A program made the translations under genes and the position numbers. From an uncultured bacterium (GTDB lineage Bacteria > Actinomycetota > Coriobacteriia > Coriobacteriales > Coriobacteriaceae), in contig CAJMMX010000026.1 in assembly GCA_905214615.1 (NCBI GenBank), positions 1 to 29,819 on the forward strand: a stretch of DNA of 29,819 bases, given 5' to 3'. The number at the start of each line of letters is the position of its first letter. Within the stretch, counting starts at the first letter, position 1. The notes beneath the pieces are model-generated. The model did not search any database. It was not told where the DNA came from and saw only the letters and a list, made by a program, of their open reading frames with translations. Shown in pieces: positions 15,105 through 24,221 of the stretch.

Positions 15105-15171
15105 AGTTGCGGTGGAATACGGACTGTTTGCCGGGTTTATTGGACCCAGCAGTCCGTATTTCACCGCAACT
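15105..15171. repeat. Long intergenic hairpin, 22-bp arms
   Basis: Arms 15105-15126 and 15150-15171 pair over 22 bp with a single difference, which becomes a G-U pair in plus-strand RNA. The 23-base loop itself contains GGGT/ACCC. It lies between the MFS gene stop and the GH13 gene, both minus strand. There is no T-run, so it is not a classical terminator. It may belong to the same class as 28105-28174, though the sequences differ. Confidence 0.8.
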
Positions 15172-15186
15172 GATAGGGGGATGTGG

Positions 15187-16383
15187 TTAGGCGACGGGCT
15201 TGGCGCGACGGATGGCCGGGAACATCACCGTGATGGCGAGGATGACGCCCGCGACCGCAATCGCGCCGCCTGCATAGCCGATCCAGGCGATACCGGGGCC
15301 CGACACCACAGCGCCGCCGATCGCCGTGCCGGTGCCGATGCCCAGGTTAAACAGGCCCGAGAAGATCGACATGGCGACGGCCGACGAATCCGCGGGCGTG
15401 TATTTGATGAGCTCGGCTTGGAACGCCACATTGAAGGCCGTGGCGCAGCAGCCCCATAGCGCGCAAACAGCGAGAACCGCGGCGAGCGACGATGCGGCCG
15501 GGCCCATGAGCAGCAGGGCCACCGGCACGCCGGAGAGCGTAATCGCGAGAAACGGGAACCGGTGCCCATCGAACAATCGGCCGAACAGCCAGCTTCCGAG
15601 CAGACCAGAGCAGCCGAACGCCGTCAGCGTCATGGTAATAGCGCTTGCGTCGACGTGCGCGACCTGTTCCAGGAACGGCTCGATATAGCTGTAACCCGCA
15701 TAATAGCCGGTTGCCATGAACACCGTGACCGCATAAAGCGCGATGAGTAACGGGTTCTTGAGCAGCTCGGGCAGCTGTTTGAGCGTAAAGCGCTCGCCCG
15801 CCGGCATGGCCGGGAACACGGTCGCCTGGTAGACGACCGCGATGGCCGAGAGGACCCCGACCACGGCAAACGTCATGCGCCAGCCCACGGCCAAGCCAAT
15901 AGCGCGACCGAGGGGCAGACCAAAGATCTGCGCGATGGACGAGCCCGTAGCGATCATGCTGATGGCGAGCGCCCCGTGGCGAGTGTCGACCAGGCGCGAG
16001 GCCATAATCGAGGCGACCGACCAGAACACAGCATGTGCGCAAGCGACCACCAGGCGCGCGCAGACCAGGATGGGATAAGTCGGCGCCACGGCCGACAGAA
16101 ACTGGCCGAGCGAGAACACGGCGAGCACGCCCAACAGCATCCGCTTGAACTCAAAACGCGAGGCAAACACCATAAGCGGCAGCGACAGCAGCATGACGCC
16201 CCAGGCATAGACCGAGATCATGATGCCGGCCTGGGCCTCGGTGAGTGAGAACGACGCGGCAATATCAGTCAGAAGGCCGATGGGCATAAACTCCGACGTG
16301 TTGAACACGAACGCGCAGCAGGTGAGCCCGACGAGCGGGAGCCACTGCCTGAGTGCGATACCACCTTGCTTTGTTTGAGCCAT
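15187..16383 (-). CDS. MFS sugar efflux transporter, SotB/YdeA-like
   Basis: A 398-aa major facilitator with about 12 hydrophobic membrane segments. The N-terminus carries FVFNTSEFMPIGLLTDIAASF and VYAWGVMLLSLPLM, which closely resemble what I recall of E. coli SotB/YdeA, an exporter of arabinose and other sugars. The loop after segment 2 (ASRFEFKRMLLG) is the MFS cytoplasmic basic motif, and RLVVACAHAVFW is typical of the AraJ/SotB group. The ATG is preceded by GAGAGG at 9 bases. A TATAAT (minus strand, 16421-16426) about 38 bases upstream is a likely -10, though its -35 is weak. The substrate could be a sugar or a drug. Confidence 0.87.
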   Translation of the reverse strand: MAQTKQGGIALRQWLPLVGLTCCAFVFNTSEFMPIGLLTDIAASFSLTEAQAGIMISVYAWGVMLLSLPLMVFASRFEFKRMLLGVLAVFSLGQFLSAVAPTYPILVCARLVVACAHAVFWSVASIMASRLVDTRHGALAISMIATGSSIAQIFGLPLGRAIGLAVGWRMTFAVVGVLSAIAVVYQATVFPAMPAGERFTLKQLPELLKNPLLIALYAVTVFMATGYYAGYSYIEPFLEQVAHVDASAITMTLTAFGCSGLLGSWLFGRLFDGHRFPFLAITLSGVPVALLLMGPAASSLAAVLAVCALWGCCATAFNVAFQAELIKYTPADSSAVAMSIFSGLFNLGIGTGTAIGGAVVSGPGIAWIGYAGGAIAVAGVILAITVMFPAIRRAKPVA

Positions 16384-16557
16384 ATAGGAAAACCTCTCCG
16401 ATTATCTTGAGCGGTGGGCGATTATAGCAATGAGAAGTCAATAAATGAGCAACAAAAGAATTCTTGGAAAACGATCGTTAACAGACGGCGCGCCAATTCT
16501 ACTTAGAAAGCAAGGTACGCAGGAACTCAATGTCGAAAACGCGGCTTCATCTTCGGG

Positions 16558-17385
16558 CTATCGCGCCTGCTCGGATACGCACAAGGACACCCCCATGAGC
16601 ACGTCAATTTCGAGCCAACTCGCAACCGCACAATGAACTAGCAAAAGAAGGATATAAGCAAACGCCCCATAATAAAGTCCCTCATGTACAAGCGCCGTCA
16701 CTGAAAGTGCCGACGGCAGCGTCGCACTCGAAACTACCCATCCAACAAGAACCTGGATAGCGCAACTTGCAACCAGATTCCATGCCACTAGCAGCGTTGC
16801 GGGACGCGCGATTTCTCTGCAGGAGGAACGAAGCGCCGTGACCGAACGCATGATGTAGCGTGGTGCAAACCGAATGCCTCGTAGCCCCCTCTGCTCCACG
16901 CCCGCATCTTCAATTAACACGAATACGAACGACGCGGAAAGAAGCGTCACGATTACTGCCACCACAAGCGAGCACAACACCCCGAGCTGACTGCTCACAA
17001 GCGAGGCAAAGACTACAATTGCCGATAAAATCAAGTGAACCAAATAAAGTAGTAGCGCCCCAGAAATCTGGAGGGGAACCGTCGAGGCCAAGAGATAAAC
17101 CGGAGGGGTTCGAGCAGGTTGCACCGTCTCTTTGGACCGGTCGACGGCAAATAATGAAAAAGCCACATTCGATAGAAGCAGGTTTAAAAAGGCCGCGACC
17201 ACAGTGCAAATAAGCGTAATGGACGGATTGATATAGGCGAGCTCAGTTGCAACGTTTGATACACCAAGTTGAAGCGCGCTCATAACAAACAAGGGGATAT
17301 ATAACGCCATCGTGCAGCCACTCCGGCATCCCTTCGCCCGATCGCCCGATTCCAGAAAGACATTGAAGTTCTCTCGCAAGTTCAC
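16558..17385 (-). CDS. Uncharacterised multi-pass membrane protein
   Basis: I do not recognise the family. The 275-aa product has about six strongly hydrophobic segments (near residues 27-46, 53-78, 97-125, 130-157, 195-220 and 232-258), with a positively charged loop RGIRFAPRYIMRSVTALR between segments four and five. It lies 90 bases downstream of the GH4 gene on the same strand, so it may belong to the sugar operon, where small membrane proteins of unknown role are common. The GTG start at 17385 is tentative, with only a weak GGG upstream. Base composition is more AT-rich than the core genes and codon use is less biased. Confidence 0.65.
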   Translation of the reverse strand: MNLRENFNVFLESGDRAKGCRSGCTMALYIPLFVMSALQLGVSNVATELAYINPSITLICTVVAAFLNLLLSNVAFSLFAVDRSKETVQPARTPPVYLLASTVPLQISGALLLYLVHLILSAIVVFASLVSSQLGVLCSLVVAVIVTLLSASFVFVLIEDAGVEQRGLRGIRFAPRYIMRSVTALRSSCREIARPATLLVAWNLVASCAIQVLVGWVVSSATLPSALSVTALVHEGLYYGAFAYILLLLVHCAVASWLEIDVLMGVSLCVSEQAR

Positions 17386-17410
17386 TCTATACCCGTTTTC
17401 TTACTAGGCA

Positions 17411-17446
17411 GGGCGAACGGGCGCCAATATAAACGCCGGTCCGCCC
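17411..17446 (-). terminator. Hairpin between the GH4 gene and the membrane protein gene
   Basis: GGGCG/CGCCC and an inner GGCG/CGCC pair around a short AT-rich loop. No T-run follows on the minus strand, so it may be a partial terminator or an mRNA-stability structure between the two genes. Confidence 0.3.
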
Positions 17447-17475
17447 ATCCATAATTTTTAGTTTTAACGTCCAGA

Positions 17476-18849
17476 CTAGTCTGTCCAGCCGTCGATGTAG
17501 TCGCGGTTAAGCTCAAAGTACTGCGCGGCGATATCTTTCGCCAAGGAGTACGAATTAACGAGCGGGTGCATCGCGAGGCTCTCGACAATGTCGCGCTTCG
17601 ATCGGTTAACGATGCCACGCGCCACGGTGCGCTCGTAGTACTTGACGCGACGAATCAATTCGAGGTTTCCCGCGGGCACAGAATCGGCTTCGACGCGATG
17701 CGGTACACAGCCATCGGTGGAGATATCGCACGTTGACTCGATGACATCTGTATCGAGAAGGCCGGGGATGGCGCCATTGTTGGGGGTGCACAGGATCATC
17801 TGCTGCGTCTTGCCAGAGCGAGCAATATCCATGAAACGAAGCGCGACACCTGCGTATCCGCCAGCATCTTTGCCGTACACGTCAAACGTCCACGGCTTGT
17901 CGCGGTGAATACCTGTCTCGGCCGCCATGTAGTTGTTTTCGCGCATTCCGTACCACTTCTCAAAGCACGCGAGGCCCTTTTCGAAGTCGTTCTCAATATC
18001 GATAGATGCAAGCTCTCTCGTCATTTCTCGATTAATTTCTTCGATTAGTTCGCCGCGCGTCTGGGGCGAAGAGAGAACGTTAGCAACGGCGCGCTCGCGA
18101 TAGTAGAAATAGTATAGGTACTCATTTGGCACGCATCCGCGATTTAGAACGAGATCCTTCTCGAAGAACCTAAGATCCGTATGAGCATATGCCCCGTCGT
18201 CGTGGATCAAGTCGGGCATGATGTCCTCGCCGTCAACCGTCACATTGCGGAAGAACGAGAGGTGGTTGAGTCCATAGCACTCGCCCTGAACCGATGCGGG
18301 ATCAACGCCTTTATACTCGGCAAACTGATGCAACATGCCCGAGGGGGCATCGCAAATGCCATAAGTAAAATCGTAGCCCATATCGCGTAAGGCCTGAGAT
18401 ACGACGCCAGCGGGATTAGTAAAGTTAAACACCTTGACGCCCGGCTTTGCGTACTTCTTGATTAACTCGCAATACGAAGCAAGCGCAGGGACGGAGCGCA
18501 TGGCAAAAGACACGCCGGCTGCGCCAGTCGTCTCTTGGCCAAGAACCCCATGTGAGAGAGCAATGCGCTCATCGCGAACGCGCATATGGTCCCCACCGAC
18601 GCGAATCGTCGTGATCACGTAATCGGCGTCCTTAACGGCCTCGACTGCATCGCCCGTCAGTGAAAAATTAAGCGTGGGGCAAAGCATGCCCGAGACATGG
18701 GCGGCAAGGCCACCGTAGATGCGCAGCTTCTCGGGATCATTGTCCATAAACACAAGTTCATCGATTCCAAGCGATGACGCCTGCTGGGCTATGCTCTTTG
18801 CCAAAAACATGGAGCGGACGCCACCGCCGCCTATGACCGTAAGTTTCAT
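17476..18849 (-). CDS. 6-phospho-glycosidase, glycoside hydrolase family 4
   Basis: A GH4 enzyme splits phosphorylated disaccharides delivered by a PTS, using NAD+ and Mn2+ in a redox mechanism. The protein is 457 aa. The dinucleotide-binding motif is KLTVIGGGGVRS at the N-terminus. NFTNPAGVVSQAL contains the conserved Asn-Pro. Likely metal ligands are C166 (YGICDAPSG) and H196 (GLNHLSFF). The reading frame continues 67 codons upstream, but the start at 18849 is chosen because the GH4 nucleotide fold begins at the N-terminus and the upstream part is unlike the family. Alpha versus beta specificity cannot be fixed by eye; the nearby PTS of the glucose/alpha-glucoside type is informative but not decisive. 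It is divergent from the RpiR gene. Confidence 0.9.
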   Translation of the reverse strand: MKLTVIGGGGVRSMFLAKSIAQQASSLGIDELVFMDNDPEKLRIYGGLAAHVSGMLCPTLNFSLTGDAVEAVKDADYVITTIRVGGDHMRVRDERIALSHGVLGQETTGAAGVSFAMRSVPALASYCELIKKYAKPGVKVFNFTNPAGVVSQALRDMGYDFTYGICDAPSGMLHQFAEYKGVDPASVQGECYGLNHLSFFRNVTVDGEDIMPDLIHDDGAYAHTDLRFFEKDLVLNRGCVPNEYLYYFYYRERAVANVLSSPQTRGELIEEINREMTRELASIDIENDFEKGLACFEKWYGMRENNYMAAETGIHRDKPWTFDVYGKDAGGYAGVALRFMDIARSGKTQQMILCTPNNGAIPGLLDTDVIESTCDISTDGCVPHRVEADSVPAGNLELIRRVKYYERTVARGIVNRSKRDIVESLAMHPLVNSYSLAKDIAAQYFELNRDYIDGWTD

Positions 18850-18927
18850 ATCGAAACCCCCAATTAGCACATTCAATATTGCATGGTTCGCCTGTGTATG
18901 GATATTGTATCCAGCATGGAGGGCCGC

Positions 18928-18953
18928 TTCCCGCCCCGGCTGCAAGGCGGGAA
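18928..18953. promoter_or_regulatory. Candidate operator in the GH4-rpiR divergent region
   Basis: TTCCCGCC (18928-18935) and GGCGGGAA (18946-18953) form a perfect 8-bp inverted repeat with a 10-base spacer. A third GGCGGGAA is at 19007-19014, just before the rpiR start. A wider pair GGCCGCTTCC/GGAAGCGGCC (18922-18931 with 18987-18996) overlaps the first arm. A possible minus-strand -10 TACAAT (18904-18909) lies between this site and the GH4 start. The arrangement suits autoregulation and GH4 control by the adjacent RpiR protein. Confidence 0.4.
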
Positions 18954-19024
18954 AGGAATTCCCCAAGGAGTTATTATTTACGCAACGGAAGCGGCCACAC
19001 ACGTCCGGCGGGAAGGGAGCACCG

Positions 19025-19777
19025 ATGGTTGATAAAAAGCAGATTTCCAAGCTCTACTCAGCCGCAAAGCTATCCGAAACCGAGCAAAGCGTACTCGAAT
19101 ACCTACTCAACAATATCGACACCCTCGATGATATTGGCATAAAACCCGTCGCCATGGCATGCTTTACCAGCATGACGACAGTCATCAGGCTTTCGAAAAA
19201 GCTCGGCTACCGTGGCTATCGCGAAATGATGTACGATCTCAAGCACCTTCAGCATGTCTCCCGCGAAATGAATCAATCACTCAAAGACAGTAGCGTCCAC
19301 TTCGTATGCCACACCGGAGATGTAGACGTATTCATCGCCGCCCTGCATCGCAACAGAATGATCGGAGTAAACGGAGAGGGTTTCTCACGCATCGTTGCGC
19401 AGTACATGGCGACTAAGCTCGTTGGACTTGGCTTTTTGGCCGTCATACAGGATTTCCTAGAAACCGATCAGTTTGTCGAATCCAACCGAAATACGCTCAG
19501 CTGCATGATGCTCATATCCAAATCGGGCCAGACAGAAGCCATCCTGGAAACCGCAAGGGCATGCCACGACGCGGGCATTACGACCCTCGCGTTTACCGGC
19601 AACGAAGACAGCGAGCTCGCCAAGACGGCAGACGCGATCTTTACGATACATGACGATCACCCAATGGATCTTAAGAACGTTAAGCCTAACTGCTTTACCG
19701 GAAGTTGTATTCTCGCATTCGAAGAACTATTGAGTATCTGCCTTGACAATCTAAAACAAGAAGGCTTGGCCCCCTAA
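19025..19777 (+). CDS. RpiR-family transcriptional regulator (HTH plus SIS domain)
   Basis: A 250-aa sugar-phosphate-sensing repressor or activator. The N-terminal 75 residues form the RpiR helix-turn-helix, with TSMTTVIRLSKKLGYRGYREM as the recognition region. The C-terminal SIS domain (about 105-235) includes ISKSGQTEAILE, the phosphosugar-binding loop. GGGAG precedes the ATG by about 6 bases; longer in-frame starts reach back across the intergenic region and are rejected. It diverges from GH4 and converges on the PTS gene, so it most likely controls both according to a phosphorylated sugar. Such regulators commonly sit beside GH4 and PTS genes. Confidence 0.9.
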   Translation: MVDKKQISKLYSAAKLSETEQSVLEYLLNNIDTLDDIGIKPVAMACFTSMTTVIRLSKKLGYRGYREMMYDLKHLQHVSREMNQSLKDSSVHFVCHTGDVDVFIAALHRNRMIGVNGEGFSRIVAQYMATKLVGLGFLAVIQDFLETDQFVESNRNTLSCMMLISKSGQTEAILETARACHDAGITTLAFTGNEDSELAKTADAIFTIHDDHPMDLKNVKPNCFTGSCILAFEELLSICLDNLKQEGLAP

Positions 19778-19800
19778 ATCATGCGATAGGAAGCCAAGCC
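19763..19800. terminator. Hairpin between convergent rpiR and PTS genes
   Basis: GGCTTGGC (19763-19770) and GCCAAGCC (19793-19800) pair perfectly across a 22-base loop, the first arm lying in the last rpiR codons. A second small stem AATTGC/GCAATT is at 19805-19821. No T-run follows, so termination is plausible but not shown. Confidence 0.35.
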
Positions 19801-19839
19801 CTGGAATTGCGCTATGCAATTGAAAGCCACTTGCGCGTT

Positions 19840-21504
19840 TTACTCGTCACCGAGAACTTCGTGCACCTCAGAAGCGACTTCGCCGACACGAGGACCGTAA
19901 ATGACCTGGATTGCCTTGTCGCTCAGGCGGATAACGCCCATAGCTTCAAGATTCTTGGTGAACACCTCGTCGTCTGCAACCTTAGAACCATCCTTGACAA
20001 TCACGCGAAGACGTGAGATGCAGTTGTCAAGATCATCAATGTTGTCGGCTCCACCAAGCGCTTCGACAATGCCAACAGCAAGCGCGCTGTCCTTGGTCGC
20101 ACGGCCCTGGACTGCCTTCTCGGGAGTGCTATCAGACTCGCCCTTTGCCTCAGCGGCCTTTGCCTCGAACTCAGCCCTGCTGTTGATCAACTCAATATCG
20201 TCACCATCGTCTCGACCGGGCGTCTTGATATCGAACTTAGTAATAAAGAACCGGAAGAGGAAGAAAGCTGCCAGGAAAAAGGCGGGGAGCAGAATAAGGT
20301 ACGGAAGCAGATTAAGCTTCTCGGGGCGGAATAAGAATGGGATCAGGTCCTTGATATTTCCCTGGTACACCGAAACGCCCATTGCCTCCGAGAGAACTTC
20401 ACCCAGTCCGGAAAGCGGAGCGTAAACGCCAAAGTAGAGCCAGGGGGCGGCGAACAGGAACGTAAAGAGAATAGGCTCCGTAACGCCAAAGAAAACAGTC
20501 GAAATCACTGTGGGGATTAAAAGACCAGCAACCTTCTTGCGGTTCTGGGGCTTGGCACAAGACCACATAGCAAGGGCGATGCCCGGGAACAACGCGTAAT
20601 CGTTAATGCCATAGCCAGCCATGAAGGCCCTAACCAAGAGCTTGTCACTGCTGGGAGAAGCGAGCTGTGCAAGCTGAATGGCGCTATTGCCCACCACGCG
20701 CGTTCCATCGACGACCATGGAGCCGCCAAGCTCAGTCCAATACATGGGCGTCTCGAGCAGCGGATGCAAGCCAAACGGCACAAGGCTCTCGAGCACCCAG
20801 CGATAGACAAACGTACCGACCAGACCGGAGCCTTTCACGAACGTCGCAATACCCGAGAAGCATCCACCGATGACGGGCCAGACGAAGTACATGATGCCGC
20901 CCAGGATGCCACCGGCGACCAGCGATACAATGGGGACCGTTCGACTGCCCGCAAAAAACGCCAGCGCCGTTGGAAGCTTGGTCTTGTAAAAACGGCCGGT
21001 GATCCAGGCGACCAGGCAGCCCACGATAATGCCGCCAAAGACACCAGAGCTGTAGCCAAAAAAGCCGAGCGAGGTAGTGTAGAGTGCGGACTGCTCACTC
21101 GCCTGAATGGACGTAAGGCCGACCTTCTGAAGAGCTTCCACCGTTGTATTGTCGGCAGCCAAGCCAGCTGCTCCAAGCAGAATCTCAACCGTCTTGAGCA
21201 TGGTGAGATAGCAGACAAGGGCGGAAAAGGCAGCCCAGCCCTTCTCTTTGCGAGACAAGGAGAAGGCGCAGCCGACGGCAAACAAAACACCGAGGTTTCC
21301 AATGATTACCTCGCCGAGACCCTTAAATACCGAGAAGAACGTAAAGAGCGGCGAAGCGGCATACCAGTCCCAATTAACGCCAAGGGACACAAGGGTCAGT
21401 TCGGTCGTAAAAACGCTACCGATACCCAAAAAGAGACCGGAAATGGCAATGAGCGTAATCGGAACGAGCATTGCCTTTCCGAACGATTGGAATTTTTCTT
21501 TCAT
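19840..21504 (-). CDS. PTS system EIICB, glucose/alpha-glucoside family
   Basis: This membrane permease imports and phosphorylates a sugar. At 554 aa it has an N-terminal EIIC domain of about ten hydrophobic segments starting GKAMLVPITLIAISGLFLGIG, with the family motif GVTEPILF. A hydrophilic linker (about 440-475) leads to the EIIB domain, whose phosphorylated cysteine is C495 in DDLDNCISRLRV. No EIIA domain is fused, so a separate EIIA is required. The ATG at 21504 has GGAGGG 5 bases upstream, so a 44-codon longer frame is rejected. Substrate is probably maltose, another alpha-glucoside or glucose, given the GH4 enzyme; trehalose is possible. Confidence 0.9.
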   Translation of the reverse strand: MKEKFQSFGKAMLVPITLIAISGLFLGIGSVFTTELTLVSLGVNWDWYAASPLFTFFSVFKGLGEVIIGNLGVLFAVGCAFSLSRKEKGWAAFSALVCYLTMLKTVEILLGAAGLAADNTTVEALQKVGLTSIQASEQSALYTTSLGFFGYSSGVFGGIIVGCLVAWITGRFYKTKLPTALAFFAGSRTVPIVSLVAGGILGGIMYFVWPVIGGCFSGIATFVKGSGLVGTFVYRWVLESLVPFGLHPLLETPMYWTELGGSMVVDGTRVVGNSAIQLAQLASPSSDKLLVRAFMAGYGINDYALFPGIALAMWSCAKPQNRKKVAGLLIPTVISTVFFGVTEPILFTFLFAAPWLYFGVYAPLSGLGEVLSEAMGVSVYQGNIKDLIPFLFRPEKLNLLPYLILLPAFFLAAFFLFRFFITKFDIKTPGRDDGDDIELINSRAEFEAKAAEAKGESDSTPEKAVQGRATKDSALAVGIVEALGGADNIDDLDNCISRLRVIVKDGSKVADDEVFTKNLEAMGVIRLSDKAIQVIYGPRVGEVASEVHEVLGDE

Positions 21505-21669
21505 CAATTCCCTCCTCAATGAGCCTCTATAAACGACTATTGCAGCCCACGTCCCCACACAGGCGAAACGGAAGACATGTTCGGCAATAGACACAAAGTG
21601 ATTGTAGAAAGGGGCACACAAAATGCGCATCGGCATCGCGTAATGCGGTTAAATCGACCGACGATTGCA

Positions 21670-21698
21670 AGTATTTACGAATCCGTAAACGGCAGCAA
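21670..21698 (-). promoter_or_regulatory. Candidate PTS promoter with palindromic operator in the spacer
   Basis: On the minus strand TTGCTG (21693-21698) and AATACT (21670-21675) are 17 bases apart. Between and overlapping them is the perfect inverted repeat TTTACG-AATC-CGTAAA (plus strand, 21674-21689), positioned so that a bound repressor would block polymerase. The half-site TATTTACG recurs at 18975-18982 in the GH4-rpiR gap, in the same orientation relative to the controlled gene. Elsewhere in the 21505-21818 gap I see nothing convincing, including no clear feoB terminator. Confidence 0.4.
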
Positions 21699-21818
21699 AT
21701 AGGCAGCGAACGGCAATCTGCAGCGTAGGACAGTCCCCGCAGTTCAACAATTGTCGGTATTTTTACTCATATTTATTGAATTCTTGCTCGCCCAAAAGTG
21801 CGGAGCATCAACGCGCCC

Positions 21819-24179
21819 TTAAGCCAACCCCAGCAATATGCCCGCCGAATGCACGACAAACGCCACGATCCAGGCGACCGTCACCTGAAACGCGAATACG
21901 GCCACGGCATAGCGCGCGCCCAACTCGCTCTTGACGGCGCCGATGGACGCAACGCAAGGCGGGTACAGCAGCGTAAAGACCAAGAACACGTAGGCGGTAA
22001 ACGGCGAAAACATGGCTGACAGTGCCGCGGGAGAGGTTGCGCCCAAAAGCACCGTGAGCGTCGAGATGACGCTCTCCTTGGCAATAAGTCCCGTGACGAG
22101 TGCCGTCGAGGCGCGCCACTCGCCAAAACCGAGCGGGGCCAACACCGGTGCGATGATGCTACCCAGACCGGCAAGCAGGCTTTGCGACTGGTCGGCGACC
22201 ACGTTAAAGCGGATATCGAACGTCTGCAGGAACCAGATGACCACCGTAGCGGCAAAGATAATGGTAAAGGCCTTGGTAATAAAGTCCTTGGCCTTATCCC
22301 ATGCCAGCATCACCGTCGTCTTGACGCTCGGCAGGCGGTAATTGGGGAGCTCCATGATAAACGGCACCGGGTCGCCCTTAAATGCCGTACGGTTGAGCAC
22401 CAAAGCCGCAATGCAACCAACCGCAATACCAATCAGATAGAGCGAGACCATGGCGGGAACCGTCGCCTGTGGGAAAAACGCCCCGCACAGCAAGCCGTAA
22501 ACCGGCAGCTTGGCCGAGCAGCTCATGAACGGTGTGAGCATGACCGTCATCTTGCGGTCGTGCTCGGATGGGAGCGTACGGGTCGACATGATAGCCGGCA
22601 CGGTGCAGCCAAAACCGACGAGCATGGGCACAAAGCTGCGGCCCGACAGGCCAAAGCGACGCAGCACCTTATCCATGACAAAGGCCACGCGTGCCATGTA
22701 TCCGGAATCTTCCAGAATGGAGAGGAACAAGAAGAGCACGACGATAATCGGCAGGAAGGTCAGCACGCTACCCACGCCCGTAAGCACGCCGTCGACAGCC
22801 AGCGAGCGCACCACGTCGTTGGTTCCGAACGCCTTGAGGCCCGCATCGGCCGAGGCGATGATGGCAGCGATACCGTCCTCCATGAGTCCCTGCAACGCCG
22901 CGCCGATCACGCCAAACGTCAGCCAAAAGACGAGGCCCATGATCACCAGAAACGCCGGAATGGCTGTGTAACGACCTGTCAGGATGCGGTCAATCTTGAC
23001 GGAGCGCACGTGCTCGCGGCTTTCGTGCGGCTTGACGACGCAACGCCCGCACACGTCGCCGATAAAGCTAAAACGCATATCGGCCAACGCAGATAGGCGG
23101 TCGGTGCCGGCCTCGCCCTCCATCTGGGTAATGATGTGCTCGATAGCGTCGAGCTCATTGCGATCCAGGTGAAGCGCCTCGGTTACCAGCTCATCGCCCT
23201 CGACCAGCTTGGTCGCCGCAAAACGCACGGGAATGTGCGCCGTCGCGGCATGGTCCTCGATAAGGTTGGCGATGCCGTGGATGCAGCGATGCAGCGCACC
23301 GCCGTCTGGACCATCGGGTGCGCAAAAGTCCAGGCGACCGGGGCGCTCGCGGAACCGCGCCACGTGCAAGGCATGATCCACCAGCTCGCCGATGCCCTCG
23401 TTGCGGGCAGCGCTAATGGGGACAACAGGCACGCCCAACAGGCTCTCGAGCAGGTTGACGTCCACGGCGCCGCCGTTGGCCGTCACCTCGTCCATCATGT
23501 TGAGCGCGATGACCATGGGGCGGTCGAGCTCCATAAGCTGCAGCGTCAGGTACAGATTGCGCTCAATGTTGGTGGCGTCAATGATGTCGATGATGGCGTC
23601 CGGACGCTCATCGAGGATGAACTGACGGCTCACGACCTCTTCGCCTGTGTACGGCGACAGGGAGTAAATGCCAGGCAGGTCGGTAACGCTCGCCTCGGGA
23701 TGGTTACGGATGGTGCCATCTTTGCGGTCGACCGTCACGCCGGGAAAGTTACCGACGTGCTGGTTGGAGCCCGTCAGCTGGTTGAATAACGTGGTCTTGC
23801 CGCAGTTTTGGTTGCCGGCAAGGGCAAAGTGCAGCGGCGCGCCCTCGGGCACGGCCGTCTTTGCCGCACGGGGCGAATACGTTCCCTCGCCCAGGGCCGG
23901 ATGCTCCGTCGTGCCGATTGCGGCGTTAGCGCGCGGACCCGTATCGGTGTCGTGAATACCCACAAGCTCGATGCGAGCGGCATCGTCCTTGCGCAGTGTC
24001 AACTCGTAGCCACGCAGGCGAATCTCGAGCGGGTCGCCCATGGGGGCGTACTTCATCATGGTGACTTCGGTGCCCGGCGTCAGGCCCATGTCCAAAATAT
24101 GCTGTCGGAGTGCCTGATCGTCCGATGCCACCGATGCGACAACGGCGTCCTTTCCAATCTCGAGTGTATCGAGCTTCAC
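21819..24179 (-). CDS. feoB: Ferrous iron transporter FeoB with fused N-terminal FeoA domain
   Basis: FeoB is the G-protein-coupled Fe2+ importer of the inner membrane; here it is fused to FeoA in one 786-aa chain. Residues 1-75 form the FeoA SH3-like domain (ILDMGLTPGTEVTMMKYAPMGDP). The G domain follows with P-loop GNQNCGKTT at 122-130, VGNFPGVTVDRK (G2), DLPGIYSL (G3, from 167) and NMMDE (G4). The C-terminal half carries the FeoB core (Gate) motifs, including GFGCTVPAIMSTRTL, and about 8-10 membrane segments. The GTG at 24179 is chosen because GGGAGG lies 9 bases upstream; an ATG 17 codons earlier has no ribosome site. No FeoC is visible. Confidence 0.93.
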   Translation of the reverse strand: MKLDTLEIGKDAVVASVASDDQALRQHILDMGLTPGTEVTMMKYAPMGDPLEIRLRGYELTLRKDDAARIELVGIHDTDTGPRANAAIGTTEHPALGEGTYSPRAAKTAVPEGAPLHFALAGNQNCGKTTLFNQLTGSNQHVGNFPGVTVDRKDGTIRNHPEASVTDLPGIYSLSPYTGEEVVSRQFILDERPDAIIDIIDATNIERNLYLTLQLMELDRPMVIALNMMDEVTANGGAVDVNLLESLLGVPVVPISAARNEGIGELVDHALHVARFRERPGRLDFCAPDGPDGGALHRCIHGIANLIEDHAATAHIPVRFAATKLVEGDELVTEALHLDRNELDAIEHIITQMEGEAGTDRLSALADMRFSFIGDVCGRCVVKPHESREHVRSVKIDRILTGRYTAIPAFLVIMGLVFWLTFGVIGAALQGLMEDGIAAIIASADAGLKAFGTNDVVRSLAVDGVLTGVGSVLTFLPIIVVLFLFLSILEDSGYMARVAFVMDKVLRRFGLSGRSFVPMLVGFGCTVPAIMSTRTLPSEHDRKMTVMLTPFMSCSAKLPVYGLLCGAFFPQATVPAMVSLYLIGIAVGCIAALVLNRTAFKGDPVPFIMELPNYRLPSVKTTVMLAWDKAKDFITKAFTIIFAATVVIWFLQTFDIRFNVVADQSQSLLAGLGSIIAPVLAPLGFGEWRASTALVTGLIAKESVISTLTVLLGATSPAALSAMFSPFTAYVFLVFTLLYPPCVASIGAVKSELGARYAVAVFAFQVTVAWIVAFVVHSAGILLGLA

Positions 24180-24221
24180 GTCCGTGTTCCTCCCCCGGCG
24201 CCCACAGGGCGTTGTATTTAT

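Noticed and set aside
16445..16636. A 63-codon plus-strand frame between the MFS and membrane protein genes
   Set aside because: No ribosome site, overlaps the membrane gene on the other strand, and no coding-like composition.
18850..19050. Longer N-terminus for the GH4 enzyme
   Set aside because: It would overlap the rpiR start and place 67 unrelated residues before the nucleotide-binding motif.
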